From NCBI GenBank assembly GCA_022828595.1, contig JAKGHH010000002.1:83854076-83918075 (forward strand): DNA of 64,000 bases, written 5' to 3'. Positions 45,488 to 56,572 of this stretch are shown here, one piece after another; within the stretch, counting starts at the first letter, position 1, and the number at the start of each line of letters is the position of its first letter. The stretch comes from Nelumbo lutea. Lineage: Eukaryota > Streptophyta > Magnoliopsida > Proteales > Nelumbonaceae. The translations under genes and the position numbers were made by a program. Below the pieces are notes generated by a model that had not been told where the DNA came from, ran no database searches, and saw only the letters and a program-made list of their open reading frames with translations.

Positions 45488-46947
45488 CCACTGGCTTCAT
45501 GCCCTCCACCAATCTTCATCCCCGTCTTGAGATCCTAAAAAACACACATAGAAGTGCAAAAGTTAATGGAACAAATTAAGTGACTTGGTCAGCTTACTAA
45601 CAGACATAAGATTAAACAGAAATTTAGGGACATACAAAACTGAGGACAGGGATACAGGGTCCAGGTCAACATTACCAACACCACAAATGGAGGATGTGGA
45701 GCCATTAGCAAGGGTAACAGATTGTGATGTTGAGCAATGAGAGAGGGAAGAAAACACACCTGGAGTTCCAGTCATGTGATCGGAGGCTCTAGAGTCTATA
45801 ATCTAGGGATTGGGTGTGAATGCCAAACAAGCCATACCTGAGTGTGCGAAAGTAGCCGTGTTCTGCTGAGACGTAGATTGGAAAAACCTCTCATACTCAT
45901 CATGGGGAACACTCGCTATCTCTTTCCCGGGACCATCTGTGGATATAGGAGGCATCTGATCAGCTAAACGATTCTCCTGTCTAAAACTGGAACTGGTGTC
46001 ACTAGTCATGGCATGATTGACCCAGGTTGAGGGTGGACCATGCAAGTCATAGCAATAATTAATGGTATGTCCATCCATACCACAATGACTACACCTCTTT
46101 GGGCCCGAGGCACGTCCTCTACCACGGGCTCCCCCTGAATCTCTGCCTCCAATACGACCACCACCACGGTTATATGTAGGTCCACCACTACCACTCCGAC
46201 CATATACCGGACCATTGCTACCACCACGGTTGGACTGAGCTCCTCGAGCTCCACCTCTAACACGACGGCCTCTCGACACTACAAAGGTTGATCTATCTGA
46301 GACATTAGAGTTCTCAGTAGATCCAATAGAAGTCCTCCGAAGTCGAGCAAACACATCTTCTAAAGAAGGAAGAGCTGATCCTCCTAGTATCTGAGCCCGT
46401 ACTAGTTCATACTCAGATTTTAGCCCCACCAAAAATCGAGTCACATCAAGTTGTTCTCTCTGTTGTTGCTGAATCTTGACATCAGACGTGAGGGGTTGAT
46501 AAACATTCAACTCATTACAGATGTTTCTCATACTAGCATAGTACTCCTCAAGACTCTGATTGCCTTGTTGCAGATTAAACTATTCCTGATACAGCTGATA
46601 TACACTGGTTGTATTGTCTTGACCAGAATACAATTTCTTAGCATGGTCCCACACATCTTTGGCAGTGTCAAGAAACATGAAATTTACACTAATCCTGGGT
46701 TCCATACTATTCCATAACCACTGATAATCTGTACATCCTCTTGTTCCCAATCTTCATACTCATGAGAATCAGTGGAGGGTTTCTCATCTCATATGTGTTT
46801 CACCTTCTTCTTTGCCTTCAGAAAACTTTTACAGATTTAGCCCAAGGGACATAATTCTCCCCATTCAGTTTAATGGAGGTCATTTGAACATTCAGGTAGT
46901 CAGTAGGGATCATCACATTAGATTTGCTATCACTGTTATCTTCCATT

Positions 46948-47546
46948 GCTGAATTCTGTTGTCACTGAATTCTGCACACTTGCTGAAATCTGTTATCACT
47001 GAATTCTGCACACTGCACATGACTTGATCTCACTGACCACACTGGTTTCAGCACTTGTTATTGCTGAAAGTTGCACTCGTTACACCACAAACCCTACCCT
47101 ACGGCTACCTGAAATCTCACCACTATATGAGCACCACTTCTCCTTCAAATCACACAAAAAATAGCATAAACCCTAGCACACTACAGTCTGAAATCCCATC
47201 ATACGATCTGAAACATACTTCCTATTTGATTCATAACAGAAAATATGCATAAAAATCTCTTACCTCATCACCTGAAAGACAACCACACGAGAAGAAAATC
47301 AGTCCACACAAGACACCCACTACACCACACGAATCAGCCCTACATCGATTAGGGGAGGGCTTAGAAACTACAGCAACTGACCACACAAGACACAACTGGA
47401 GGCATAGAAACCTCCAAGGGAAGAGGGCGATCACTCCTTTTCAGCCCTTTCCCTGATCTCCAACCGATGGCAGGGAAATCAAGGGAAAACCCTAGATTGA
47501 GTGCGCAAAGAATAGAAATCTAGGCAGATCCGAGTTGCTTAGTTGT
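46948..47546 (-). other. Untranslated leader of element E
   Basis: About 600 bp between gag start and primer site. Near gag it has two short direct copies of (G/A)TCACTGAATTCTGCACAC (about 46966 and 46998). The rest is non-coding and resembles the leader of element A. Confidence 0.6.
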
Positions 47547-47558
47547 GCTCTGATACCA
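47547..47558 (-). other. Primer binding site of element E
   Basis: Plus strand GCTCTGATACCA, abutting the LTR at 47559. Confidence 0.93.
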
Positions 47559-47851
47559 TGTTATAATTCGGCCTGCCTTTGAGTCCTGTTTGTCTGTTAA
47601 CAGTCAAGAAGAAAGAGGAAGAAAGAAGGAAGAAAGAGAGAGAGAGAGGAGGAGAAAAGGTGAGAAGAAAAGTCTGGTTCGAATTAGGGAAAAAATCACT
47701 CTCCCATTCGGCCAGACATGTTTTTGTATTATTAATATAATGGAAAAGACACAAGTGCCCTTATTTAAGTAAGGGACACTAGTTCTAACATAATATTACA
47801 GATCAACAACCTCAATATAAGTATAAAGACAGAAATACCCTTACGCTAACA
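47559..47851 (-). repeat. 5' LTR of element E
   Basis: 293-bp partner of 33448-33739. The right flank AGAAG is the target duplication. Confidence 0.94.
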
Positions 47852-47856
47852 AGAAG

Positions 47857-48265
47857 AAAACAAAGTAAAAGGGGGCTATATGCATTGCAATGCTAGTTCC
47901 TCTAATTGCATCAAAATATTCCAATATGATAATGCTAAATAAGAAGGCTTTGAGTAGAATCTTGATTTGCATTTGTTGGACCATGATGTTATTCATCAAA
48001 GTGTACCTATGTTTATACTCCTTAGTAGAATGGGGTGGCAAAAAGAAAGAATTGACATATACTAAAAGTTTCTTAGGCTATTATATTTAGTTGTCATGTT
48101 CCTATTTGTCATTGGGGGGATGCCATCTGTACAACACTATTTCGTATTCTTATAAATAGAGTTCAATCTCAGGTTCTAGGATTCAAAACTCCTTTTGGTA
48201 TTTTGTATCCTAATGATGATCTGTCACCCTTCTAGGATTTCAAGTACCCAACAAAGATGAAGAAA
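47857..48265 (+). pseudogene. Copia integrase fragment, target of element E
   Basis: Frames with stops give KIFQYDNAK (cf. RSDNA-K-E), LLDHDVIHQS, an NGVA-x-R-K-like MGWQKER region, and then VLGFKTPFGILYPNDDLSP in a separate frame. Order and spacing match the C-terminal half of a copia integrase. E's right target copy AGAAG lies immediately before it. The left half is not seen at 33400-33447. Confidence 0.6.
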
Positions 48266-48276
48266 TGTTTTGAGTG

Positions 48277-48432
48277 TGTGTATCAAATGGATGCCCCCAC
48301 CCCCAAAGAGCATATTTTATTGTATAAGGCAATGATATGTACAATTACATACCCTATATACATTCCACTATAATATAGTGAGACCTACTAATATAAGAAT
48401 AAAATAAGAATAAAACAACAATGTTATTATAA
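48277..48432 (-). repeat. Possible copia LTR remnant
   Basis: Begins TGTGTATCAAATGG on plus and is followed by ACTCCCCCTCAGAC, the complement of a copia polypurine tract, with RNase H of a minus-strand copia further right. There is no second copy, and the LTR terminus next to the tract is not a clean TG. Confidence 0.4.
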
Positions 48433-48479
48433 CTCCCCCTCAGACTAATATGGGGACAACATCAATTTTCCCACAAGGA

Positions 48480-48668
48480 AACACTATTTTGGGCTGAGCT
48501 GTAATTTTGTATTAGTACACGTGTACATTTTGCTTTAGATTCTATATTTTAAAATTTTATGTGTTTCATGTTTGGAGAGGCAGCATCTCACACCTTCCTA
48601 AGGGACTGATTATGTAATTTCCTTCTGATTTAATGGAAATGTGATATTTTATCTATCAAAAAAAGAAA
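48480..48668 (+). mobile_element. Short LINE 3'-end insertion
   Basis: The segment ends TGATATTTTATCTATCAAAAAAAG, typical of plant LINE 3' ends with a short A tail. It separates the LTR/purine-tract remnant at 48277-48440 from the RNase H at 48690. A short GAAAC/GGAAAC direct repeat lies near both ends. No coding sequence retained. Confidence 0.4.
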
Positions 48669-48689
48669 CGGAACTCAGTGGTGCAAACA

Positions 48690-49230
48690 AGGCATGGCTT
48701 TTATGAAGATATCAGCAAGTTGGGGCTCAGATGAAATGTGTGGAAGAGCGATTATCGTTGCAGCAAACTGATCATGAATGAAATGACAATCAACCTCAAT
48801 GTGTTTGGTGCGCTCATGAAAAACTAGGTTGGAAGTGATGTGGATCGCACTTGTATTATTAACATATAATGATGTAGGAGCATTGAGGGGAAAATGAAGT
48901 TTCTGACAAACACCTTAAACCAAATGATTTCACCACTAACATCAGACGTTGCTTTATATCCAGCTTCAACAGAGGACTTAGACACCATTGTCTACTTACA
49001 CTTTCATTAGATAAGAGAGTCACCAAGGAAGATACACCACACTATTGTTGACCTGCGTAGATTCTTCATTGTGTAGGAAAAATGGAGCCATAACTTCAGC
49101 TGTTGAGTTCCTTGGATATCAGTTCCTATGATAAGATTTTCATGAACATAGACAAGCAAAATGGTGAGACCATGATCACCATAGAAAGGAAGATTGATAG
49201 ATCATAGGTACTTTGATGATGACTAGTGTT
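48690..49230 (-). pseudogene. Copia RNase H and RT fragment
   Basis: Minus strand. RNase H reads KSSVEAGYKATSDVSGEIIW, then LYVNNTSAIHIT, FHERTKHIEVDCHFI and QLADIFIKA (about 48980-48700). To the right, YTMKNLRRS and LLVYVHENLIIGTD are the decayed RT active-site region, with VHEN for VDDI. Stops and deletions throughout. Confidence 0.75.
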
Positions 49231-49839
49231 GAGAATGTTTATGCAAGGGTGTTTTTTGTCTTTTCCTCATCTCTTTGTATTTGGGCTCCCAAGTAGAGGC
49301 TTCCTTGTAATTTTCCTGTTTCAAACTAAAAAGTGTTTTTGAGGGTGTGAGCACCCCCCCCCACACACACCCCCACACACCTCTTGACACGTTCTCCTCC
49401 TCTCCACTTTTCTTTTCTTTTCTTCTACAAACCCTAGCTTTACAACACTAGCTTTACAAACCCTAGAAAGGCACTTTGGAATACCTTTCTTGCTGATCCT
49501 CTCCCACGAGATGAACTACTGATGTCAGACTGCCGCTGGATAATGTCAGCAGTCTGTACAGGTGTTGGCGGCATTAAAATATCCTACATGGTTTGATTCA
49601 CCTTGATTTTAGAGGATTTTTTGTATGACTCTTGTCTTTGTTCAAAGCTTCTATGATTTTTAGTGGTTTTTTCAAGGAGAAAATTGCAGAAATTTCAGAT
49701 CTGATGTCAAGCCTTGTACAACAAGTTTAACGAATTCTTCTGCTGAAAAACCAAGACCATTCAGGTCGTTTTACACTTTGGGAGTGGCGGGAAGTGGTCT
49801 CATAATTTTCTAAGCCCTGTACAATTTTTGGCAGATTTT
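49231..49839. other. Unassigned sequence with C/CA-rich tract
   Basis: TGTTGAGAATGTTTATGC at about 49229, a C-rich/CACACA tract at 49348-49381, a CT-rich tract and ACAAACCCTAGCTTTACAA repeats suggest an LTR or leader. No primer site, partner LTR or protein was found. Confidence 0.35.
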
Positions 49840-50096
49840 CTTTTTTTTTTTGATAAATGAGTAATATTTTATTAATCCAGCATATAAGAGTTACAGGCAA
49901 CGCATGGAAAGGCAGGAGGTGCAACCTTTCCTTTAAGACTAGTTATAGAATTATAAGTACAAAAGAAATTACATAGAAGCCCAAAATAAAGTAGCTCGAA
50001 GAACCCCCTGTTTTGCAAGTGAATCAGCCATTGAGTTTGCTAATCTGCCTCTCTACTGAACTTTGATTGTCATATTCCTTGTTACCCATTTAACCT
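49840..50096 (-). pseudogene. 3' end of a LINE, cut by element D
   Basis: The minus strand reads GRLANSMADSLAKQGVLRA (end of the LINE RNase H), a stop, about 130 bp of 3' UTR and TTTATCAAAAAAAAAAA, the poly(A) tail (T-run near 49840-49850 on plus). The LINE is interrupted at 50096 by D. No continuation is recognisable right of D, so flanking DNA was probably lost. Confidence 0.7.
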
Positions 50097-50367
50097 TGTT
50101 AGAGTTAGCCGAATAAGGGTAGATTAGTCAACTCACCTTGGTTAAGTTATGAGCTTATGTGGCAGTCTTATTAGAGGTTCTCTGTCCCATACTTAAGTAG
50201 GGGCAGTTTAGTCCTTGTACATTTAATTAGAAGCCTAATCACTATTAAGAGGTTGACTGATAGGGTTTAGCTATCAGGTTCGACAGTTCTTTCATCTTCT
50301 TCTTCTTCTCTTCTCCTTCTTCTCCTTCGTTCAGACTACTGTAGCTACAGTAGCTACAGTAGAAACA
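50097..50367 (+). repeat. 5' LTR of element D
   Basis: 271 bp, TGTTAGAGTTAGCC to GTAGAAACA, with the CTACTGTAGCTACAGTAG palindrome near its end. Followed directly by the primer site. Confidence 0.93.
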
Positions 50368-50379
50368 TGGTATCAGAGC
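50368..50379 (+). other. Primer binding site of element D
   Basis: TGGTATCAGAGC, abutting the LTR. Confidence 0.93.
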
Positions 50380-51139
50380 GTGACAAATTCAGTTCATGAC
50401 CTGTTTCAGTTCGTGACAACTTCAGTTCGTGCTTCAGTTCTCTCCTTTTCTTCTCTGGGCTGTCAATGGAGAAAAGTGGTTCGTCCCAGGCCTGAAACAT
50501 CACAGCTCTTTTTATTCTGGTGCACAGAACCTCCTTTCCTAAGAAAACAACTTCAGCAGTGAATGGTTGGCTGAAACTCTCAAATGAAGGTTGGTTATCT
50601 CTCCTCTGTGTGCTGTTGGTATTTCTGGGTTGAAAATCTTCAAGAACTTGAGAGGACTGATCAGAACCTAGAGAACTAGGTTGGTTGTTGCCCTGGTTCT
50701 TGAAAAAATTCCAAGAACAGGCTGTGTTTACAGTGACCAAATGGTGTAAGGGCTTCTACTGTAGGTGGCCAAATGGTGCAAGGTGTAATGCAATGGTACT
50801 AGTTGAGTTTTTGTTGGTCTTGTGGTGCCCTCTTAAAAGCGTTAAAGCAGGTCTGTATTGTGTGTGACAGCTATGGCTGTGTGGTGGTGCTGTGATGCAC
50901 AAACTCTGTTGAGTAGTTGTAAGAGAGCTTGCATGTGGTTAGTAAGTGCTGAATTAATGTCGGTGTAGTCTGTGTTTTTTTTTTTTTGTGAAATCAGTAG
51001 TGGTGTGGATAAGAACAAAGGCGCGTGTATCTATCATTGTGTTTAGGGACTGCTGTAGGTTCTGGAACATCAAACTCTTGACAGCAGCACTTAGTTGGTG
51101 ATTGGGAATTCAGATTAGAGGCAGCATTGAAAGATTATC

Positions 51140-54100
51140 ATGGCAGCAACGGGAGATGGCTGTAGTGATCAGAAACCTAGTGTGGTGGTTTCCTCTAACT
51201 ATCTAGGTGTACAGATGACCTCAATTAAACCGAATGGTGAGAATATGTTCCATGGGCCAAGTCGGTGGAAGTTTTTCTCAAAGCAGAGAGAAAAGTGAAG
51301 CATGTGAAAGAAGATAAACTACCGGCTGACTCTCCAGGGTTTGATGATTCGGAACAGGAGGATGCTCAAATCATGACATGGCTATGGAACAGTATGGACC
51401 CCCAAATAAGTGCCAACTTCATGTTCTTAGATACAGCTAAAGACACATGGGAACATGCCAAGAAGTTGTATTCTAGGCATGATAATACTACAAGGGTATA
51501 TCAGCTCTATCAGGAGTACTTTGGTCTGCAACAAGGAAATAAAACCCTAGAAGAGTACTATGCCAGTATGAAGAACCTCAGAAATGAACTCAATGTCTAT
51601 CATCCTCTCACTCTAGATGTTAAGGTTCAGCAACAACAGAGGGAACAACTAGATGTCACAAGGTTCTTTGGGACAGATAGAGAATCCCACACAGTTTGAT
51701 AGATCAGCTTTTGTGACAGCCAGAGGAGGTGGACGTGGTACGAAAGGGGGAGGACATGCCTCCTGAGGAGGTCGTGGTGGTGGTTGTGACTCAGGGGGAA
51801 GCCGTGGCAAAGAAAAAGGCAGCTCTACAACGAAGTGTACCCACTGTGGTAGGGAAGGACATTCCGTAAATTTCTGTTATGATCTTCATGGCCGCCCTCC
51901 CTCTAAATGGGCCAATCATGCTTTTGCTGGTGGGGTTGATGTCAGTGATAATCAACAGGCAGACCTAACTCCTTCCACATCTACATTTGTTTCCGGAAGG
52001 GAGATGGTGAGTGTACCGCGTGATGAGTATGAGCGGTTCCTTCAATCCACTTCACAGCACACTACTGCTACTCTTGCCCACTCAGGTATAGCTTGCTTGT
52101 CATCTAAAACCTCTCATTGGATTATTGACTCTGGTGCCTCTGATCACATGACCGGGACTCCAGGTGTGTTTTCTTCTCTCTGAAACTTCCACATCTCAAA
52201 CTGTTACCCTTGCCAATGGTTCCTCCTCTCCCATCTGTGGTGTTGGCAATGTTGACATGGCTTCTCTTTCTTTATCATTTGTTCTATATGTCCCTAGGTT
52301 TCCATTCAATCTTATGTCTGTTAGTAAATTAACCAAGACTCTTAACTGCTCTGTTACTTTTTCTCCTTCCTCTTGTGTTTTTCAGGATCTCGGGACAGGG
52401 AAGAAGATTGGTGGGGGGCATGAAGCTGGTGGATTGTATTACCTTGACGGTGGTGGATCGTCAGTTGCACTTCAGACTTCACTCACTCCTCTACAGTGGC
52501 ATTGTCGACTGGGACATCCTTCTCTCAAGGCACTCAAAATACTAGTTCCGCCTTTGAGTCATTTGTCAGTGTTACAGTGTGAGTCGTGTCAGTTTGGGAA
52601 ATATCGTCGTGTTTCCTTCAGTCCTAGAGTTGAAAGTCGTATGTTGAGTCATTTTTCTTTGGTTCATTCAGATGTCTGGGGCCCGATCAAAATAGATTCT
52701 TATAATGGTTATAAGTATTTTGTCACTTTTATTGATGATTGTTCAAGAATGACATGGATTTATTTAATGAAAGAAAGGAGTGAATTATTTTCCATTTTTC
52801 AAAAATTCCATGCTAAAATACGTACACAATTTGGTGTTCCAATCAAAGTTCTTCGTTCAGATAATGGTCGTGATAATTTTCTAACTTCCTTTCAACAGTA
52901 TTTAGAACAGTATGGCATCATTCATCAAACTTCTTGTGCATCCACTCCTCAACAAAATGGGGTGGCTGAACGGAAGAACCGTCATCTCCTTGAAACAGCT
53001 CGGTCTATTCTTCATCATATGAGTGTTCCTAAACGGTTTTGGAGTGATGCTATACTTACTGCGTGTTTCCTCATTAATCGGATGCCCTCCTTTATTCTTC
53101 ATGGTTGGTCTCCCTTCTCTATCTTGTTCCCCACCTTGTCTCCCTTTCCATTAACACCTCGTATATTTGGCTGTGTGTGCTTTGTTCACAATCTGAGTCC
53201 TGGAATAGACAAGTTGGATGCACGCTCCATTAAGTGTGTCTTTCTTGGCTACTCTCGGACTCAAAAAGGGTACAAGTGTTACAATCCCATTACTCGGAAG
53301 TGCTATGTTTGTCCTGATATCACATTTTTTGAGTCTGTTCCCTTCTTCTCAAAAACTGAAGCATCTTCGTCTCCACCTTTACTTCCTCTTCCTTTTCCAG
53401 TCAGTGTTCCCATTCCGGGTGTTCCTGTTGGAGTTGACTCGTCACCTCATCCAGTGCAGATCCCTACTGAACGACCACCAATTCGACAAGTGTATACACG
53501 TCGAACGACACCGGCCCCTCCTCCAGCTTCTACCTTGTCCGCGGATCCTGTCGTTGCTCTTGTTGCTGAACCATCAGGACTTGACCTACCCATTGCCTTA
53601 CGGAAAGGTAAACGTAGTTCTCTCCATCGCATTTCCAATTTTGTTTCAGTACCTCGCCTTTCTGCCAAACATCGGCAGTTTGTTTCACTATTGTCATCTA
53701 TTTCCATACCTAACAATGTCCAAGAGGCTCTTAGTTCACCTGGGTAGAGGCAGGCAATGAAGGAGGAACTCTCTGCTCTTCAGCATACTCACACGTGGGA
53801 GCTCACTACTCTTCCTCCTGGTAAGCATGTTGTGGGTTGTAAATGGGTGTATACTGTTAAATACTTGCTAGATGGTAGTGTGGAGCGTCTGAAAGCCAGA
53901 CTTGTTGCTAAAGGGTATTCACAGTTGTATGGAGTGGACTATATGGAGACCTTCTCTCCAGTGGGTAAGATTAGCTCTGTCCGTGTGTTAAATTCCTCTG
54001 GCAGTTATGTATGATTGACCCTTATTTCAACTTGACATAAAAAATGCCTTCCTTCATGGTGACCTTATAGAGGAGGTATATATGGAACAACCACCTGGGT

Positions 54101-55178
54101 TTGTTGCTCAGGGGGAGGCTGGTAAGGTGTGTAGACTGAAAAAGGCAATTTATGGGTTGAAACAATCGCCTCGTGCTTGGTTCGGGAAGTTTAGTGAAGT
54201 GGTGAAGAATTTTGGAATGAAACAATGCCAGGTTGATCACTTAGTGTTCAGCAAATTGGGGATCGACAAACTCAAGGTCTTTCTGCAAAATCATTTTCAA
54301 ACAAAAGACCTTGGGACATTGAAGTATTTCTTGGGTATAGAAGTTGCTGGATCAAGACAAGGTGTAAACCTGTGCCAAAGAAAATATGTTCTCGATCTAT
54401 TGGACAAAACAAGACTGTTAGGTGCAAAACCGGCTGAAACTCCTATGGAACCAAATGTTAAGTTGAGCAGTGATACAGGGGAAATATTTGATGATCCTGG
54501 AAGGTATAGATGAGTAGTGAGGAAGCTGAACTATTTGATTATCACGAGACCAGACATCTCCTTTGCAATCCGTGTGGTGAGCCAATTTATGCAGAACCCT
54601 CGTATATCTCACTGGGATGCAGTTCTTAGAATTGTAAGATATTTGAAGGGAGCTCCGAGCCGCGGGCTATTGGATAAACCAGGAGGAAAACTTGAAGTAG
54701 TTGGGTACACGGATGCAGATTGGGCGGGCTCTGTGTCTGATAGAAGATCTACTACAGGTTACTGCACATTTCTTGGAGGAAATCTTGTGACGTGGAAGAG
54801 TAAAAAGCAGACGGTTGTCGCTAGAAGCAGTGCTGAAGCCGAGTACAGAGCCATGGCACACACTACATGTGAATTAATGTGGTTGAGGAATCTCCTACAA
54901 GAAATCGGGTTCCACATTGATAAGCCTATGAGGTTGTACTGTGACAATCAAGCTGCGCTCCATATCTCATCCAACCCTATTTTTCATGAGAGAACAAAGC
55001 ACATTGAGATTGATTGCCACTTTGTGAGGGAGAAGGTTTTTATTGGAGAGATAAGCACAGAACATGTAAGCTCAAGTGATCCGTGGGCATATTTGTTTAC
55101 AAAAGCCTTAAGCTTAGGGAGAGTGAACTATATATATGTAACAAGCTGGGATTATATGACATATATTCTCCAGCTTGA
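51140..55178 (+). pseudogene. Broken copia gag-pol of element D (YVDD deleted)
   Basis: Gag opens at ATG 51140, frameshifts near 51245 and continues 51265-51699. About 120 bp of the C-terminal gag is missing after the DVTRF block. CCHC knuckle CTHCGREGHSVNFC is near 51838. The protease (WIIDSGASDHMTGTPG) ends in a frameshift at about 52180. A clean 527-codon frame, 52164-53747, holds GAG-pre-integrase (HCRLGH, CESC), integrase with SDNGRDN (the Glu of the usual E-Y is changed nearby) and NGVAERKN, and the linker. RT starts at 53757 after a stop. At 54253/54254 an in-frame 69-bp deletion relative to B removes YVDD. Another stop (54511) precedes RNase H, and a frameshift near 55130 precedes YDIYSPA. 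Confidence 0.9.
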
Positions 55179-55185
55179 GGGGGAG

Positions 55186-55465
55186 TGTTAGAGTTAGCCG
55201 AATAAGGGTAGATTAGTCAACTCACCTTGGTTAAGTTATGAGCTTATGTGGTAGTCTTATTAGAGGTTCTCTGTCCCATACTTAAGTAGGGGCAGTTTAG
55301 TCCTTGTACATTTAATTAGAAGCCTAATCACTATTAAGAGGTCGACTAATAGGGTTTAGCTATTAGGTTCGACAGTTCTTTCATCTTCCTCTTCTCTTCT
55401 CCTTCTTCTTCTCCTTCTCTTTCTTCTTCTCCTTACTAGTTCGAACTACTGTAGCTACAGTAGCT
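55186..55465 (+). repeat. 3' LTR of element D, end lost
   Basis: Matches the 5' LTR to CTACAGTAGCT and then diverges into TCAATAATCAAG, so the last ~12 bp and the target duplication are missing. Confidence 0.85.
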
Positions 55466-56363
55466 TCAATAATCAAGTATTCTATTCTTAGCTAATTGAG
55501 AGGACTCAGAGGAGGCCTTTCACCATCCCAATGCTGCTCATCTAGATGAATGAAAGATGATGCTAACATTAATTATTATCTCGACAGTCGACACCTCTCT
55601 CCTCCCATGTTGTTGCAATGGATTGGTTCGAGCCAATAATCCAAAGATCATTTGACCCATTAGAACATCTCACCACTAAAATAATCGGAGAAACTAATTC
55701 AGCTTTTTCTACTCCTCCCCTTTTCCACGTCCTTCCAAAACACATTTCCTACATTGGGAACAGAATAGCAGTGTTTAAACTTTCATCCTCCCACAAGTCC
55801 TTCGAATCTTGCTGATTTACGCTTCCTATACTAATTGTGTTGTCTGTGTCTGAATCTGAGTCTCTTTCAGCTTTAGTTGATAGATCTGCTTCACAGTTTT
55901 CACGGTCACTTCATCGAACTGATCTCGGATTGTGCCGGTCTTTGGATAGTCACAATAGCATCTTTAGTGAACCCACTGTAATGACCTTGAAATCTGGTTC
56001 AACATCTCTGCACCCGAGGAAGACCATTATGGGGACGATGCTAGACGATTTGTTTTGTCTAACATTGATCCCTCCTCAGTCATGTGCCTTTCTCAAAGAA
56101 ACATGCGAGGACTTAAAACATGGGCCAGCTTCCTTTGGCCCAATAAGAGACTCAGAGGGCTCAATTGAAATAATAGGCCCAACCCCACTTAAATGCTCAG
56201 TCACATGATTTTTTAAATAGCCACCGCCTTCGACTTGACCCGACAGTTCAACTCTCTCAAGAGCCAATCTGGTTTTTCCTTTTAAAACTAATTGATCTAA
56301 CTCATTTGAACTTTTGGCGCTAGAAATTAACACTTGAGCAAAAGCTCTTTTTACTATCAAGCC
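55466..56363. other. Unassigned 0.9-kb segment between D and I
   Basis: It contains an open plus frame, 55837-56208 (about 120 codons, Ser-rich, opening MLSVSESESLSALVDRSASQ), and a minus frame, 56360-56076. No family recognised. It could be decayed LINE ORF1 sequence. The left flank of I (AAGCC, 56359-56363) has no matching copy after the damaged right end. Confidence 0.4.
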
Positions 56364-56560
56364 TGTTGACAGTTGTTTATGTATTCAGGTTTAGTACCAT
56401 AAGGGTACTGTTGTAATTTCTCCTTTGTTTATATTGTTCGAATGTACTAGTATAAATAATAGTCATTCTTTCGCCCCCTATGTTCTGGAGGGCTTTCAGT
56501 CACTCGACTCGCCTCTCTTCTCTCTTCTCCTCTCCTCTCTTCACTTGCTCTTGCTCAACA
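56364..56560 (+). repeat. 5' LTR of element I
   Basis: 197 bp, TGTTGACAGTTG to TTGCTCAACA. Its layout resembles the F LTR (GTACCATAAGGGTACT block, TATA box, CT-rich end). Confidence 0.92.
56451..56459 (+). promoter_or_regulatory. TATA box in I 5' LTR
   Basis: TATAAATAA preceded by ACTAG, at the same relative place as the TATA motif of the F LTR. Inferred from position. Confidence 0.5.
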
Positions 56561-56572
56561 TGGTATCAGAGC
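56561..56572 (+). other. Primer binding site of element I
   Basis: TGGTATCAGAGC, abutting the LTR. Confidence 0.93.

Larger units (their letters stand above)
33747..46947 (-). pseudogene. Broken copia gag-pol of element E (split by F)
   Basis: Gag starts at ATG 46947 (expected position, NGENYVPWAKS) and is broken by a frameshift near 46830 and by stops. A long gag frame covers 46531-45803 with a Gly/Arg-rich tail and the knuckle CSHCGMDGHTINYC. The protease lies near 45790, where a stop replaces the Trp of WIIDS. A 381-codon frame, 45519-44374, holds two tandem GAG-pre-integrase domains and the integrase core (SDNGREY, NGVAERKN). The linker is at 44331-44059 and RT at 43968-43528. F then interrupts the codons just before the active site. 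RT resumes at 34703 with YVVD instead of YVDD and continues to RNase H, ending YDIYSPA at 33747. A frameshift near 34150 and stops disable RNase H. Confidence 0.88.
33448..47851 (-). mobile_element. Copia retrotransposon E carrying nested insertions
   Basis: LTRs of 292 and 293 bp, beginning TGTTAGCGTAAGG on the element strand, are flanked by the perfect 5-bp duplication AGAAG (33443-33447, 47852-47856). The element is 14.4 kb because F (34709-43369) lies inside it. Removing F leaves about 5.7 kb, a normal copia length. The LTR copies differ at about 7-8 positions. Gag and pol are closest to element A. E itself landed in an older copia integrase remnant (47857-48265). Confidence 0.95.
50097..55465 (+). 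mobile_element. Copia retrotransposon D, same family as B
   Basis: 5' LTR 50097-50367, primer site, gag-pol and purine tract GAGGGGGAG, then 3' LTR from 55186. The LTRs agree closely outside a variable CT-rich tract, indicating recent insertion. LTR and proteins nearly match element B, which lies 32 kb away in the opposite orientation. The left flank is AACCT. No copy of it follows the right LTR, which stops about 12 bp short of the expected end, so the 3' boundary is damaged. Confidence 0.9.

Noticed and set aside
49348..49385. C-rich/CACACA tract as a telomere-like or regulatory repeat
   Set aside because: Simple-sequence tract without TTTAGGG units; nothing more can be supported.
55837..56208. 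124-codon ORF as a host gene
   Set aside because: No motif, no partner exon and no recognisable start context. Listed only as an unassigned segment.
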